DNA of 64,000 nt, from positions 2,046,001 to 2,110,000 of the forward strand of contig CAWDMP010000002.1 of assembly GCA_963803495.1 (NCBI GenBank). The letters run 5' to 3'. Each line of letters opens with the position of its first letter. Positions within the stretch are counted from its first letter, which is position 1. This DNA comes from Persicitalea sp963803495. GTDB taxonomy: Bacteria > Bacteroidota > Bacteroidia > Cytophagales > Spirosomataceae. The notes beneath the pieces are model-generated. The model was not told the origin of the DNA and did no database searches. It was given only the letters and a program-made list of their open reading frames with translations. Positions 17,060 to 25,236 of this stretch are shown here, in pieces. A program made the position numbers and the translations under genes.

Positions 17060-18007
17060 TTGATTTTGGAAAAAGACGCTAAGATTTACGTTGTCGGCCA
17101 CCGGGGCATGGTGGGTTCGGCTATTCTGAGAAAGCTGAAAGCAGAAGGCTTTACCAATTTTGTCCTGCGTACATCCAGCGCGCTGGATCTCCGCGAGCAG
17201 AGCGCCGTGCGGGATTTTTTCGCCGCCGAGCGGCCCGATTACGTATTTCTGGCCGCCGCCAAAGTGGGGGGGATCATGGCCAACAATATCTACCGGGCCG
17301 ACTTTCTGATGGAAAACCTACAAATTCAGAACAATGTCATCGACAGCGCGCACCGCAACGAGGTCAGGAAGCTGATGTTCCTGGGCTCGTCGTGCATCTA
17401 CCCCAAGATGGCCCCGCAACCGCTTCGGGAAGACTACCTGCTGACGGGCCTGCTGGAGCCGACCAACGAGCCCTACGCCATTGCCAAAATCGCGGGCATC
17501 AAACTTTGCGAGGCCTACCGGAGTCAGTACGGCAGTCATTTCATTTCGGTGATGCCCACCAACCTGTACGGTCCCAACGACAACTACGACCTCAACAACT
17601 CGCACGTATTGCCCGCCATGATTCGCAAATTTCACGAAGCTAAAGCGGAAGGTAAGGCCGCCGTGGAGCTGTGGGGTACCGGCGCGCCGATGCGCGAATT
17701 TCTGCACGCCGACGACCTGGCCGATGCCTGCTACTTCCTGATGCAACATTATGACGAGCCCGAACTTGTAAACGTAGGTACCGGTGAGGATCTGACGATC
17801 AAATCGCTGGCCGAACTGATCCAGCGCGTGGTGGGCTACGAAGGCAAGATCCACTGGAATACCGATAAACCTGATGGTACCCCCCGCAAGCTGATGGATG
17901 TGAGTAAGTTGCATGGCTTGGGTTGGCGCCATTCGACCGATATCGCGTCGGGTATCGAGGCTACCTATCAGAACTTTTTGCGGGGTATCGAAACATACGC
18001 AGTTTGA
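17060..18007 (+). CDS. fcl: GDP-L-fucose synthase
   Basis: 315 residues. Extended SDR: nucleotide-binding VGHRGMVGSA near residues 10-19; catalytic Ser in LGSSCIYPKMAPQPLREDYLLTG; YxxxK in NEPYAIAKIAGIKLCEAYR; and NLYGPNDNYDLNNSHVLPAMIRKFHEAK, which is diagnostic for Fcl/WcaG. It epimerises and reduces GDP-4-keto-6-deoxymannose to GDP-L-fucose for surface glycans. The start is TTG at 17060: an in-frame stop lies three codons upstream and there is no ATG before the Rossmann motif. The partner GDP-mannose 4,6-dehydratase is not in the window. Followed after 3 bases by the next gene. Confidence 0.96.
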   Translation: MILEKDAKIYVVGHRGMVGSAILRKLKAEGFTNFVLRTSSALDLREQSAVRDFFAAERPDYVFLAAAKVGGIMANNIYRADFLMENLQIQNNVIDSAHRNEVRKLMFLGSSCIYPKMAPQPLREDYLLTGLLEPTNEPYAIAKIAGIKLCEAYRSQYGSHFISVMPTNLYGPNDNYDLNNSHVLPAMIRKFHEAKAEGKAAVELWGTGAPMREFLHADDLADACYFLMQHYDEPELVNVGTGEDLTIKSLAELIQRVVGYEGKIHWNTDKPDGTPRKLMDVSKLHGLGWRHSTDIASGIEATYQNFLRGIETYAV

Positions 18008-18010
18008 CCT

Positions 18011-18307
18011 ATGGCGAAGGAGAAAGAAAAAATCAAGCAACTTTCGGCGCGAGATACCGACCGCATCATCGAGATGGCCTGGGAAGACCGCACGCCCTTC
18101 GATGCCATCGAGGCGCAATTTGGACTGGCGGAGCCCGAAGTCATCGTGCTGATGCGCCGTTCGTTGAAACCTGCTTCCTGGCGCCGGTGGCGCGCAAGGG
18201 TGCAGGGCAGAGGTACCAAACATGCCCTGAAATCGAGCGAGTTCGTGCAGCGCTTCAAGAGCGACCGGCAGCGGTCTATCTCGGGCAACAAGATCAGTAA
18301 AAGATGA
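18011..18307 (+). CDS. DUF2805 (TIGR03643) family protein
   Basis: 98 residues, basic. The core (LSARDTDRIIEMAWEDRTPFDAIEAQFGLAEPEVIVLMRRSLKPASWRRWRARVQGRGTKH) matches the small TIGR03643/DUF2805 family: a helix-turn-helix-like half followed by a conserved W-R-R/GR-KH segment. Function unknown. Starts 3 bases after fcl, so co-transcribed with it. Confidence 0.85.
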   Translation: MAKEKEKIKQLSARDTDRIIEMAWEDRTPFDAIEAQFGLAEPEVIVLMRRSLKPASWRRWRARVQGRGTKHALKSSEFVQRFKSDRQRSISGNKISKR

Positions 18308-18352
18308 AAATCGGCATCCTTATGGCAAAGGGTGATGAACCTAATTATTGTG

Positions 18353-18372
18353 GGTGAAATCGGTATTTCACC
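18353..18372. repeat. Short perfect inverted repeat
   Basis: GGTGAAAT (18353-18360), 4-nt loop, ATTTCACC (18365-18372). There is no T-run after it. It may end the fcl transcript or serve as a regulator site for the Lrp-type gene downstream. Confidence 0.5.
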
Positions 18373-18436
18373 TACGAATATTTTACCTTTCGATAAAAAT
18401 ACCTCCGATCTCTGATACTTTGTACGGAAATCTGAG

Positions 18437-18444
18437 TAGCTTTG
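18437..18444 (+). promoter_or_regulatory. -7 promoter element of the Lrp/AsnC regulator
   Basis: TAGCTTTG fits TAnnTTTG, 40 bases before the ATG at 18485. The only nearby TTTG (18419) is closer than the usual 19-21 spacing. Confidence 0.45.
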
Positions 18445-18484
18445 CAGGATTTTATCAAGAAAATTTTAATCTTTTGCATAGCCA

Positions 18485-18958
18485 ATGTCTTCCAACCTAA
18501 AACTCGATCAGATAGATCGTAAGGTGCTCGAGATACTTCAATCGAACGCTAAAATTACCAATGCGCAGCTGTCCAAAGAAATAGGGCTTTCGCCTGCCCC
18601 CACCCTGGAGCGCGTCAAGAAGCTAGAAAACGCCGGGATTATCAAGAGTTACCACGCCATGCTCAACCCCGAAAAAGTAGGGCTGGGTGTAACCACGTTT
18701 GTGCAGATTTCGCTGGTAGGCCACAAAAAAGTAGTAACCGATTCGTTTGTGGAGCGCGTAAACGCGATCCCCGATATTATCGAGTGCCACCACATCACGG
18801 GTACGGGCGATTTCCTCATCAAGGTAATTTCCAAAGACATCAGTACCTACCAGAAGCTGATGCTCGAAACGATCAACGAAATCGAAGAAGTAGCCAACAC
18901 CCAAACGATGGTCATCCTTTCGACCTTCAAGGAAAGCAAAGTACTTCCGATCCCTTGA
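18485..18958 (+). CDS. Lrp/AsnC family transcriptional regulator
   Basis: 157 residues, normal for the family. N-terminal winged helix (LDQIDRKVLEILQSNAKITNAQLSKEIGLSPAPTLERVKKLENAGIIKSYHA) and C-terminal RAM ligand-binding domain (VTTFVQISL...PDIIECHHITGTGDFLIKVISKD). Such proteins form octamers, sense amino acids and regulate amino-acid metabolism or transport. Monocistronic, closed by the palindromic terminator at 19037-19070. Confidence 0.95.
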   Translation: MSSNLKLDQIDRKVLEILQSNAKITNAQLSKEIGLSPAPTLERVKKLENAGIIKSYHAMLNPEKVGLGVTTFVQISLVGHKKVVTDSFVERVNAIPDIIECHHITGTGDFLIKVISKDISTYQKLMLETINEIEEVANTQTMVILSTFKESKVLPIP

Positions 18959-19036
18959 TTTAATGAATAGTGAACAGTAAATAATTAACAATGCTGGTTC
19001 ATTTTGATCTCCTGCAAGATCGGACATCTTCCAGCA

Positions 19037-19070
19037 AAAGAGCCCATTACGGATCCGTAATGGGCTCTTT
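19037..19070. terminator. Perfect 34-bp palindromic bidirectional terminator
   Basis: Starts AAAGAGCCCATTACGGA and continues as its exact reverse complement, ending in TTT. It sits between the convergent Lrp-type and TPR genes and can terminate both. Confidence 0.85.
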
Positions 19071-19154
19071 ATATCGATGGGTCTGAAAAATAGCTGAAGA
19101 TTTGGGCTGCCCGCGCAACTAATTGTTCATTATTATTTATTAACTATTCATTGA

Positions 19155-20387
19155 CTACCTTTTCCTCCGGTCTTCGCGGCGGGATTTTTTGAGATTGTTG
19201 ATCGCTTCTTTGGCTTCGTCGTGTTGTTTCGACTTGCGGTCGGCTTTATCCAGAGCAAGCTTGTAGTAGCGTTGCGCTTCGTCGACATCCTTACGGGCCT
19301 CGGCGATTTTGCCCAGGCCCAGCAGCGACGATACGTAATAGCCCGCATCCAGCGAGTTGGTCTGCACTGAGAAATTGATGGCCTTTTGGAAATACTCCGA
19401 CGCCTCGTCGTAATCTTTTTCGTAATTAAATTTGTAGTAGGCCAGCACATAGGCCGCGTTACGGCCGCTCACGCCTTCGTAGCCCGGCATCCCGCGCGCT
19501 ATTTTGTCCAATATACCCCGGGCGGCCTGCTGCGCCTCCGCCGAGTGGCCCGTTACGAAGGCCGAGCGGCAGAAGTATCGCTCGAAGTAGGGGTTGTCGG
19601 GGTAGGTCTGCCACATGTACTTGGCCATGTCGTACGCTTTGCCGTATTGGTTTTCCAGACTATAAATTTGCAACAGGAAGTACCGCGCTTCCACACGAGT
19701 ATAGAAGGCATTGTTGGCGACTTGCTCCAACTGTTGAATGCCTAGTTTTTTATTGCCTTTTTGAAAAAAGATCAACACTGGTTTCAGGATCGGATACTCT
19801 TTCGGAATCCACTCGGAATAAAAATTGTACACGCCATCACCAAAAAGTAGTTCAGGGCTTAGATCGCTGTAGCCTTTGCTTTTTTCAAGGTACTTCAAAG
19901 CGTTTTTGCCCGCGAAAGTCGCTTTGGTCCATTGCTTGCGCTCGGCATAGAGTCGCCCTTTGAAGGCGTAAGCCGCCGCCAGGAAGAAAGCCGGCTCCAC
20001 TTTTTTATCTTCGGAATCATAGAGTTTTTCGGCCAGATAAATACACGAATCCATGCGGGCCAGAAAGCGGTTATCGTAAGCCGTGTTCTCGGTGTTAGGC
20101 ACGATTTTCCACCAATCGGCGAGGCCCATCAAAAACTGCGGCATCGGGTGCCGGGGGTAGCGGTACTTGAGCCAACTGAACTCCGACTCAGCGGCAGCGA
20201 ACTTGTAGTTGTACAGTAAGTTGATCGCCTCCGTCGCCTCGATTTGCACGCCCGGGTTCTTCAGGAGCATGTCGTAGTTCTTGTCCAGATCCGACTGATT
20301 GTACACCTCCTGCGCTTGCACCGCCCTCCCATAAGAGAAGGAAAGGAGCACCAGACTAAGTACTGTTTTGAGGTGTTTGAAGGTCAT
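19155..20387 (-). CDS. Secreted tetratricopeptide-repeat protein
   Basis: 410 residues. Signal peptide MTFKHLKTVLSLVLLSFSYGRAVQAQ, then a helical repeat protein with TPR-like units, clearest at 285-395 (GRNAAYVLAYYKFNYEKDYDEASEYFQKAINF, AGYYVSSLLGLGKIAEARKDVDEAQRYYKLALDKADRK). Ends in a strongly basic tail (KKSRREDRRKR). It is probably a periplasmic or outer-membrane-associated scaffold; no precise role can be assigned. Single gene, transcribed toward lrp and separated from it by the shared terminator. Confidence 0.85.
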   Translation of the reverse strand: MTFKHLKTVLSLVLLSFSYGRAVQAQEVYNQSDLDKNYDMLLKNPGVQIEATEAINLLYNYKFAAAESEFSWLKYRYPRHPMPQFLMGLADWWKIVPNTENTAYDNRFLARMDSCIYLAEKLYDSEDKKVEPAFFLAAAYAFKGRLYAERKQWTKATFAGKNALKYLEKSKGYSDLSPELLFGDGVYNFYSEWIPKEYPILKPVLIFFQKGNKKLGIQQLEQVANNAFYTRVEARYFLLQIYSLENQYGKAYDMAKYMWQTYPDNPYFERYFCRSAFVTGHSAEAQQAARGILDKIARGMPGYEGVSGRNAAYVLAYYKFNYEKDYDEASEYFQKAINFSVQTNSLDAGYYVSSLLGLGKIAEARKDVDEAQRYYKLALDKADRKSKQHDEAKEAINNLKKSRREDRRKR

Positions 20388-20525
20388 GTTTTTACACAGG
20401 GAGATACGCTTAGCTTAACGCCGAATCGTTATTTTCCGTTTGCGATACAACCTAATTTTAAAAAAGGGGTTAATTTGGGGGTATAGAGTTAAATGATACC
20501 ACTTGGCTGGCGATCCAGTTTATAA

Positions 20526-21077
20526 ATGATAATTACCGTACAGGACAAGACCTTCGTTCCTTTTCTTCCTGCGGCCGAGCTTGGCGCGCGAACCGCTGAG
20601 TTGGCCCGACGGCTCGATGAGGACTACGAAGACAAAAATCCGCTCTTCGTGGTCGTGTTAAAGGGCGCGTTCCTCTTCGCCGCTGAACTTTTCAAGCACC
20701 TGAAAGTACCCTGCGAAATCACGTTTGTGCGACTTTCTTCTTACCAAAAGACCGAGTCGACGGGACGCGTGAAGCAAATCATCGGCTTGGAAGAATCCGT
20801 ACAAAATAGGCACGTGGTGATTGTCGAAGACATCGTCGACACGGGTCTGACAATGGCGCAACTCACCGCTCAGCTCGCCGACCGGGGCGCGGCTAGCGTC
20901 GAAATAGCTACCTTGCTCCACAAACCCGACGCCCTCCGCGAAGACATCCGCCTGCGCTACGTCGGTTTCGAAATCGAAAACCGCTTCGTCGTGGGCTTCG
21001 GCCTAGACTACGAAGAGCAAGGGCGAAATTTGGATGGAGTATTTGTGTTGAAGGAGGGAGGAGAGGTGAAGGGATGA
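20526..21077 (+). CDS. hpt: Hypoxanthine phosphoribosyltransferase
   Basis: 183 residues. PRPP-binding motif VVIVEDIVDTGLTM (about 97-110), the PRTase loop FVVVLKGAFLFAAEL (about 41-55) and FVRLSSYQKTESTG correspond to the HPRT type I fold. It converts hypoxanthine or guanine with PRPP to IMP or GMP (purine salvage). The ATG at 20526 gives the expected N-terminus. Followed by the beta-CASP gene after 104 bases; no terminator is obvious between them. Confidence 0.94.
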   Translation: MIITVQDKTFVPFLPAAELGARTAELARRLDEDYEDKNPLFVVVLKGAFLFAAELFKHLKVPCEITFVRLSSYQKTESTGRVKQIIGLEESVQNRHVVIVEDIVDTGLTMAQLTAQLADRGAASVEIATLLHKPDALREDIRLRYVGFEIENRFVVGFGLDYEEQGRNLDGVFVLKEGGEVKG

Positions 21078-21181
21078 AAGGGGGAACGGCCAACGGCGAA
21101 CGGTTCACCGCTCTTTCTGTCAAATCTGGTTATCCAGAATTGGCATTCTCAATTATCAACTATCAATTTTCAACTGTATAA

Positions 21182-22579
21182 ATGGAACTACAATTTCACG
21201 GTGCGGCCCGGATCGTTACGGGTAGCAAGCACCTCATCACCACCGAGCAGGGTACCAAGATTCTGCTGGACTGCGGACTTTTTCAAGGCATCCAGACCGA
21301 CGACCTGAACCAGAACTTTGGCTTCAATCCCGCCGAAATCGACTACCTGGTGCTTTCCCACGCCCACATCGACCACAGCGGACTGATCCCGCGCCTAGTG
21401 AAGCAAGGCTTTAAGGGACCGATCTACTGCACCGGGGCCACGGCTGATTTGTGCCAGATCATGCTCATGGATAGCGCCTACATCCAGGAAAAAGACGTGG
21501 AGCGCATCAACCGGCGCCGACGGCGTCAGGGCCGGGAAGAGCTGGAAATGCTGTACGACTCAGCCGACGCCAAGCGCGCTTTGGACCTATTGAAACCCGT
21601 ACGCTACGGCCAAAGCTTTCAGTTGGGTAAAGATGAGGTCGATGTGTTCTTTACCGATGCCGCCCACATCATCGGCAGCGCGGCCGTAAACCTTAACATC
21701 AAGGATGCGGGTACCTTCAAGAAACTCACGTTCACGGGCGACATCGGTCGGCCCGAAGACCACATCCTGCGTAAGCCGGACACTTTTCCGCAGGCCGACT
21801 TCATCATCTGCGAGTCGACCTACGGCGACCGACTGCACGAGGCGCAGCCCGATTTGGAGGCGCACCTGCAACGCATCGTGCACAAGTGCTGCGTCGAAGA
21901 CCGGGGCAAGCTGATCATCCCAGCCTTTGCCGTCGACCGGACGCAGGAACTGATCTACGCCCTCGACCGCCTGTCGAGCGCAGGCAAGTTGCCGCGCATT
22001 CCGGTGTACATCGATAGTCCGCTGGCGATCAAGGCCACCAAAGTAATGAAGGAAAACGAGGCGTACTTTAATCCTGAGATCCTGAGCTACATCGAGCGCG
22101 ATGGCGACGCTTTTGCGTTTCCGTACCTGCACTACGTATCGGATGTGAACGACTCCAAGGCCATCAACGACAGCGACGAACCGTGTATCATCATCTCGGC
22201 CTCCGGCATGGCCGAAGCCGGACGCGTGAAGCACCACATCAAAAACAACATCGGCAAACCCTCGACCACCATCCTGTTCGTGGGCTATGCGGCGCGCCAC
22301 ACGCTGGCGGGCCAACTCAAACACGGCGAGAAAAACGTCAGAATCTTCGGGCAGGACTACGAGGTGAGAGCGAATATCCAATCGCTGGAATCGTTCTCTG
22401 CCCATGGCGACTACAACGAAATGATCGCCTACCTCTCCTGCCAGGACGCCAGCCGCGTGCAGCAGTTGTTCCTCGTTCACGGCGAGTACGACACCCAAAC
22501 CACTTTCAAGCTGAAACTCCAGCGCGAAGGCTTCGACCGCATCCACATCCCGGAAATGCACGAGCGGATTGTCGTGTAA
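21182..22579 (+). CDS. MBL-fold beta-CASP hydrolase (CPSF73/YSH1-like)
   Basis: 465 residues. Metallo-beta-lactamase signature HAHIDHSG (about 60-67), later metal ligands in FTDAAHIIGSAAV and FTGDIGRP, the beta-CASP domain (IPAFAVDRTQELIYAL, IISASGMAEAGRVKHHIKNN), and the C-terminal RMMBL segment (SLESFSAHGDYNEMIAYL and FLVHGE). This is the full architecture of prokaryotic RNA-processing beta-CASP enzymes related to CPSF73, distinct from RNase J. Activity on RNA is expected from the family, not shown here. Confidence 0.93.
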   Translation: MELQFHGAARIVTGSKHLITTEQGTKILLDCGLFQGIQTDDLNQNFGFNPAEIDYLVLSHAHIDHSGLIPRLVKQGFKGPIYCTGATADLCQIMLMDSAYIQEKDVERINRRRRRQGREELEMLYDSADAKRALDLLKPVRYGQSFQLGKDEVDVFFTDAAHIIGSAAVNLNIKDAGTFKKLTFTGDIGRPEDHILRKPDTFPQADFIICESTYGDRLHEAQPDLEAHLQRIVHKCCVEDRGKLIIPAFAVDRTQELIYALDRLSSAGKLPRIPVYIDSPLAIKATKVMKENEAYFNPEILSYIERDGDAFAFPYLHYVSDVNDSKAINDSDEPCIIISASGMAEAGRVKHHIKNNIGKPSTTILFVGYAARHTLAGQLKHGEKNVRIFGQDYEVRANIQSLESFSAHGDYNEMIAYLSCQDASRVQQLFLVHGEYDTQTTFKLKLQREGFDRIHIPEMHERIVV

Positions 22580-22584
22580 GGGTT

Positions 22585-22748
22585 GTTTATGTGTTTGTAG
22601 GTTTATTTGTTTAGCTGTGTAATTGGATGGCTCTTGCCTACAGTATTTAATTGGCTCATAAGAATAATTGATGCTTCTTTTCTCGACACAATTGTCTCAC
22701 GGTGAGACAAATAAAAGAATAAACAGATAAACGTATAAACAAATAAAC
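22585..22748. repeat. 164-bp inverted-repeat element with central palindrome
   Basis: 29-bp imperfect inverted ends (22585-22613 and 22720-22748), each made of GTTTAT/TGTTT-type half units, flank a perfect 9+1+9 palindrome TTGTCTCACGGTGAGACAA (22692-22710). It lies between the beta-CASP gene and tRNA-Leu. It could be a small MITE-like element plus terminator. Confidence 0.5.
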
Positions 22749-22756
22749 CTTAATGC

Positions 22757-22788
22757 TTGCATAAACAAACGCCGCACCCCTATCTTTG
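22757..22788 (+). promoter_or_regulatory. Promoter of tRNA-Leu
   Basis: TTG at 22757-22759, 21 bases, then TATCTTTG at 22781-22788, matching the Bacteroidota -33/-7 consensus. The tRNA starts 22 bases further on. Confidence 0.7.
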
Positions 22789-22810
22789 CATCCCCAAACA
22801 GGGAAACGCT

Positions 22811-22892
22811 GGCGGAGTGGTGGAATTGGTAGACACGCACGTTTCAGAGGCGTGTGCCTAACAGCATGCGAGTTCGAGTCTCGCCTCCGTCA
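22811..22892 (+). tRNA. tRNA-Leu, anticodon CAG
   Basis: Class II tRNA of 82 nt. Acceptor GGCGGAG (22811-22817) pairs with CTCCGTC (22885-22891); anticodon loop TTCAGAG with anticodon CAG; long variable arm as expected for leucine; T arm GCGAG-TTCGAGT-CTCGC. The 3' CCA is not encoded. Confidence 0.95.
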
Positions 22893-22904
22893 CACTTCAA
22901 ATGC

Positions 22905-22938
22905 AAAAAAGGCCTTCGCAATGCGAAGGCCTTTTTTT
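22905..22938 (+). terminator. Intrinsic terminator of tRNA-Leu
   Basis: GGCCTTCGC/GCGAAGGCC stem with a 3-nt loop, flanked by A-run and a seven-T run. It also faces the convergent hemJ gene. Confidence 0.9.
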
Positions 22939-22995
22939 ATGTGGTACGGCCAGCTTGGCCGTAATTTTTGCGCCAGCAAAAAAAGCTACCGAGTA

Positions 22996-23535
22996 TCAAG
23001 CGGATTTCTTCTCCCTCACCTTCTTCGCCAACCGCACCGCGCTCATGATGATCACCGCGAATAGCAGCAGTCCCACCACGCCCCAAATCCACTGCACGGC
23101 ACTTTTCAGTACTACCAAAAATACAATCGCAAATAAAAACACAGTGGCCACTTCATTCCACAGCCTGAGCTGCAAGGAAGAAAACCGAAACCGCTCAGCC
23201 TTCAATTCATAGAGTAGTTTGCGGGTATAGAAGTGATACACCACCAGCCCCGCCACAAACCCAAGTTTGATCTGCATCCATCCCTGACCCAGCCAGGCGG
23301 GCGTGATATACAGCATCGTAAAGCCCGTAAGCAGCGTCAGCCACAGGGCGGGTACCATAATCGCCCGGAACAGCAGCCCTTCCATCTTGACAAATTGCCG
23401 AAACAGAATACCCCGCTCCGGCTCAGGTTTGTCGTGGGCCTCGGTGTGGTACACAAACAGCCGCGGCATATAAAACAGCCCCGCAAACCAGCTGACGATG
23501 AATATGATGTGGAGGGATTTGGCGTAGAGGTACAT
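22996..23535 (-). CDS. hemJ: Protoporphyrinogen IX oxidase HemJ (CopD/UPF0093 family)
   Basis: 179 residues, five predicted membrane helices. The N-terminus MYLYAKSLHIIFIVSWFAGLFYMPRLFVYH carries the conserved His, Trp-Phe-Ala-Gly and Pro-Arg of HemJ. Later segments (MVPALWLTLLTGFTMLY, WMQIKLGFVAGLVVYHFYTRKLL, LWNEVATVFLFAIVFLVVLK) include the conserved K and second His. It oxidises protoporphyrinogen IX to protoporphyrin IX in the inner membrane (haem synthesis). Single gene facing the tRNA. Confidence 0.88.
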   Translation of the reverse strand: MYLYAKSLHIIFIVSWFAGLFYMPRLFVYHTEAHDKPEPERGILFRQFVKMEGLLFRAIMVPALWLTLLTGFTMLYITPAWLGQGWMQIKLGFVAGLVVYHFYTRKLLYELKAERFRFSSLQLRLWNEVATVFLFAIVFLVVLKSAVQWIWGVVGLLLFAVIIMSAVRLAKKVREKKSA

Positions 23536-23575
23536 AGGGGGTTGCTGTATTGGGAAAAGCTGAAATCTGAATTTG

Positions 23576-23662
23576 GGTCAATGGTCAACGGTTAAAGCGT
23601 AGTGTCAAAGGTATTTGTTCGCAAATCAAAGTGTCAAGGCCATTAACCGTTAACCATTGACC
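23576..23662. repeat. Long imperfect inverted repeat
   Basis: 20-bp arms (23576-23595 and 23643-23662) with one mismatch, built on GGTCAATGGT and AACGGTTAA. The interior holds a 5-bp hairpin with a TTCG loop (ATTTG-TTCG-CAAAT). It lies between hemJ and the nitroreductase gene and may act as a terminator. Confidence 0.5.
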
Positions 23663-23696
23663 TTTCACCCATTCCACCATTCTCCCTTTCTACCCT

Positions 23697-24365
23697 TTAA
23701 TACCAAACAATCACCTCCCCGCTTCCCTTCCGCCGCAATTCGGGCACGGTTGCATCCGGCGCGGCATGGCCGACGAGGATCAGCAAAAAGGGTTTTTCGT
23801 TCGCCGGGCGTTGCAGTAGTTTAGTCAGGAAATCCATCGGGCTAGGCGTGTGCGTGAGCGCCACGAGCCCGGCCTGATGAATGGCCGTGAGCAGGAAGCC
23901 GCAGGCGATGCCCACCGATTCGTTGACGTAGTAGTTGTTGTGCTTCGCGCCGTTTTCACCTGGTTCATAAATCCGCCGGAAGACGATGACGAGCCAAGGC
24001 GCAGTTTCCAGAAACGGCTTGTGCCAGTCGGTACCGAAGGGTTGGAGGTCTTTGAGCCAGGCCTCGCTCATGCGGCCATGGTAGCTACGGTACTCTTCTT
24101 CTTCGGCAGCGGCTCTTATTTTACTTTTTATTTCGGCACTACCTACCGCGCAGAAGGTCCACGGCTGCTTGTGCGCCCCCGAAGGCGCGGTGGAAGCCGC
24201 CATGATGATATTCTCGATCGTCGCTTTGGGTACTTCGTGGTCCGAAAAGAACCGTAGCGAGCGGCGCGTTTCCAGAAATTCGCGATAAGTACGGCTGGTC
24301 GCAACCTGAGCCTCGGCGTCGCCTGGTGCGCCCCAATCGTAAGGAATATGCTTGTTTTCGGACAT
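23697..24365 (-). CDS. Nitroreductase-family flavoprotein, iodotyrosine deiodinase-like
   Basis: 222 residues, no membrane anchor. FMN-binding RRSLRFFSDHEVP (34-46) and APSGAHKQPWTF (60-71) match the IYD/BluB branch. The lid AEEEEYRSYHGRMSEAWLKDLQPF...WHKPFL aligns with animal iodotyrosine deiodinase so that Glu91, Tyr95 and Lys116 fall on the three residues that clamp the zwitterion of iodotyrosine (human Glu157, Tyr161, Lys182, recalled from the literature). Reductive dehalogenation of halotyrosine is therefore a better guess than general nitroreduction; a cobalamin (BluB) role is less likely given this lid. Stands alone. Confidence 0.85.
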   Translation of the reverse strand: MSENKHIPYDWGAPGDAEAQVATSRTYREFLETRRSLRFFSDHEVPKATIENIIMAASTAPSGAHKQPWTFCAVGSAEIKSKIRAAAEEEEYRSYHGRMSEAWLKDLQPFGTDWHKPFLETAPWLVIVFRRIYEPGENGAKHNNYYVNESVGIACGFLLTAIHQAGLVALTHTPSPMDFLTKLLQRPANEKPFLLILVGHAAPDATVPELRRKGSGEVIVWY

Positions 24366-24594
24366 AGTTTTTAAGTGGCTGGAAGCTGGTGATGGAGCCT
24401 AAATATACGCCAACCGCTAGACAAGCCGGGCGGTTGCTCCGGCTTTCCGGCTCGTTACTCGACGGTATGGTACGTTGAAGCGTTGCTTATGACCAAATAA
24501 TAAGTTCACATGCGCCCCGTACGGAATGAATAAATTAAAAGTATTAATTTGCGCTCATCATTATCACAGTAATGCACCTTAAATCTATTAAATC

Positions 24595-25119
24595 ATGAAA
24601 AATTTTCTTTCCTCTCTATTTCTCGTGGCGCTGCTGGCTTTCTCGGCGCAAAATGCTACGGCACAATCCTACCAGCAAGGTGACAAGCTACTTAACGTGG
24701 GAGTAGGATTAGGAACCTACGGTGCGGGCGGTCTGGGTCTGGGTGGTTCTTTTGAATATGGAATTCATGAAGCCATCAGTGTTGGCGTCTTGGGAGGGTA
24801 CTCCGGTCGGTCCAATTATCTAGGTTCCAACACCCGCTGGTCCGTCCTGACCATCGGCGCACGCGGTTCATATCACTTCAATGAATTGCTCAACCTGGAT
24901 AATGATCAAATTGATCTTTACGCGGGATTAGGCTTAGGCTATCGTAATATTTCATGGAACTACAACGGAATCGGACTGGGTGATGGTTATGGCGCAGGCG
25001 GCATTCTGTTTCTCGGACATATCGGTGGAAAATATTACTTCCAGCCTAATTTGGGCATATTCGCCGAACTAGGATCAGGGTTCGGCACTTTGCAAGCGGG
25101 TTTAGCTTTCAAATTCTAA
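24595..25119 (+). CDS. Outer-membrane beta-barrel-like protein
   Basis: 174 residues. Signal peptide MKNFLSSLFLVALLAFSAQNATAQ, then Gly-rich amphipathic strands (LLNVGVGLGTYGAGGLGLGGSFEYGI, SVGVLGGYSGRSNYLG, RWSVLTIGARGSYHF, QIDLYAGLGLGYRNISWNY, GAGGILFLGHIGGKYYF, LGIFAELGSGFGTLQAGLAFKF). The last residue is Phe, as in barrel proteins inserted by BamA. Eight strands are plausible. Function unknown. Followed by a clear terminator. Confidence 0.85.
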   Translation: MKNFLSSLFLVALLAFSAQNATAQSYQQGDKLLNVGVGLGTYGAGGLGLGGSFEYGIHEAISVGVLGGYSGRSNYLGSNTRWSVLTIGARGSYHFNELLNLDNDQIDLYAGLGLGYRNISWNYNGIGLGDGYGAGGILFLGHIGGKYYFQPNLGIFAELGSGFGTLQAGLAFKF

Positions 25120-25142
25120 ACCAAAAAAGCATCTGTCTTTGC

Positions 25143-25174
25143 AAGCGCCGCTACTATTTTAGCGGCGCTTTTTT
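25143..25174 (+). terminator. Intrinsic terminator after barrel protein gene
   Basis: AAGCGCCGCTA (25143-25153), 6-nt loop, TAGCGGCGCTT (25160-25170), and a T-run to 25174. Confidence 0.9.
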
Positions 25175-25236
25175 ACATTTGGGTCTAAAAGAAAAAAGTA
25201 TCTTTTAATTTTATCTAACCTAAATTCTGTTTCGTT

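Noticed and set aside
21587..22561. 324-codon minus-strand frame over the beta-CASP gene
   Set aside because: Val/Asp/Leu-rich antisense translation typical of GC-rich codon use; the plus frame has complete catalytic motifs.
22786..23064. 92-codon frame over the tRNA
   Set aside because: Covers tRNA-Leu and its terminator.
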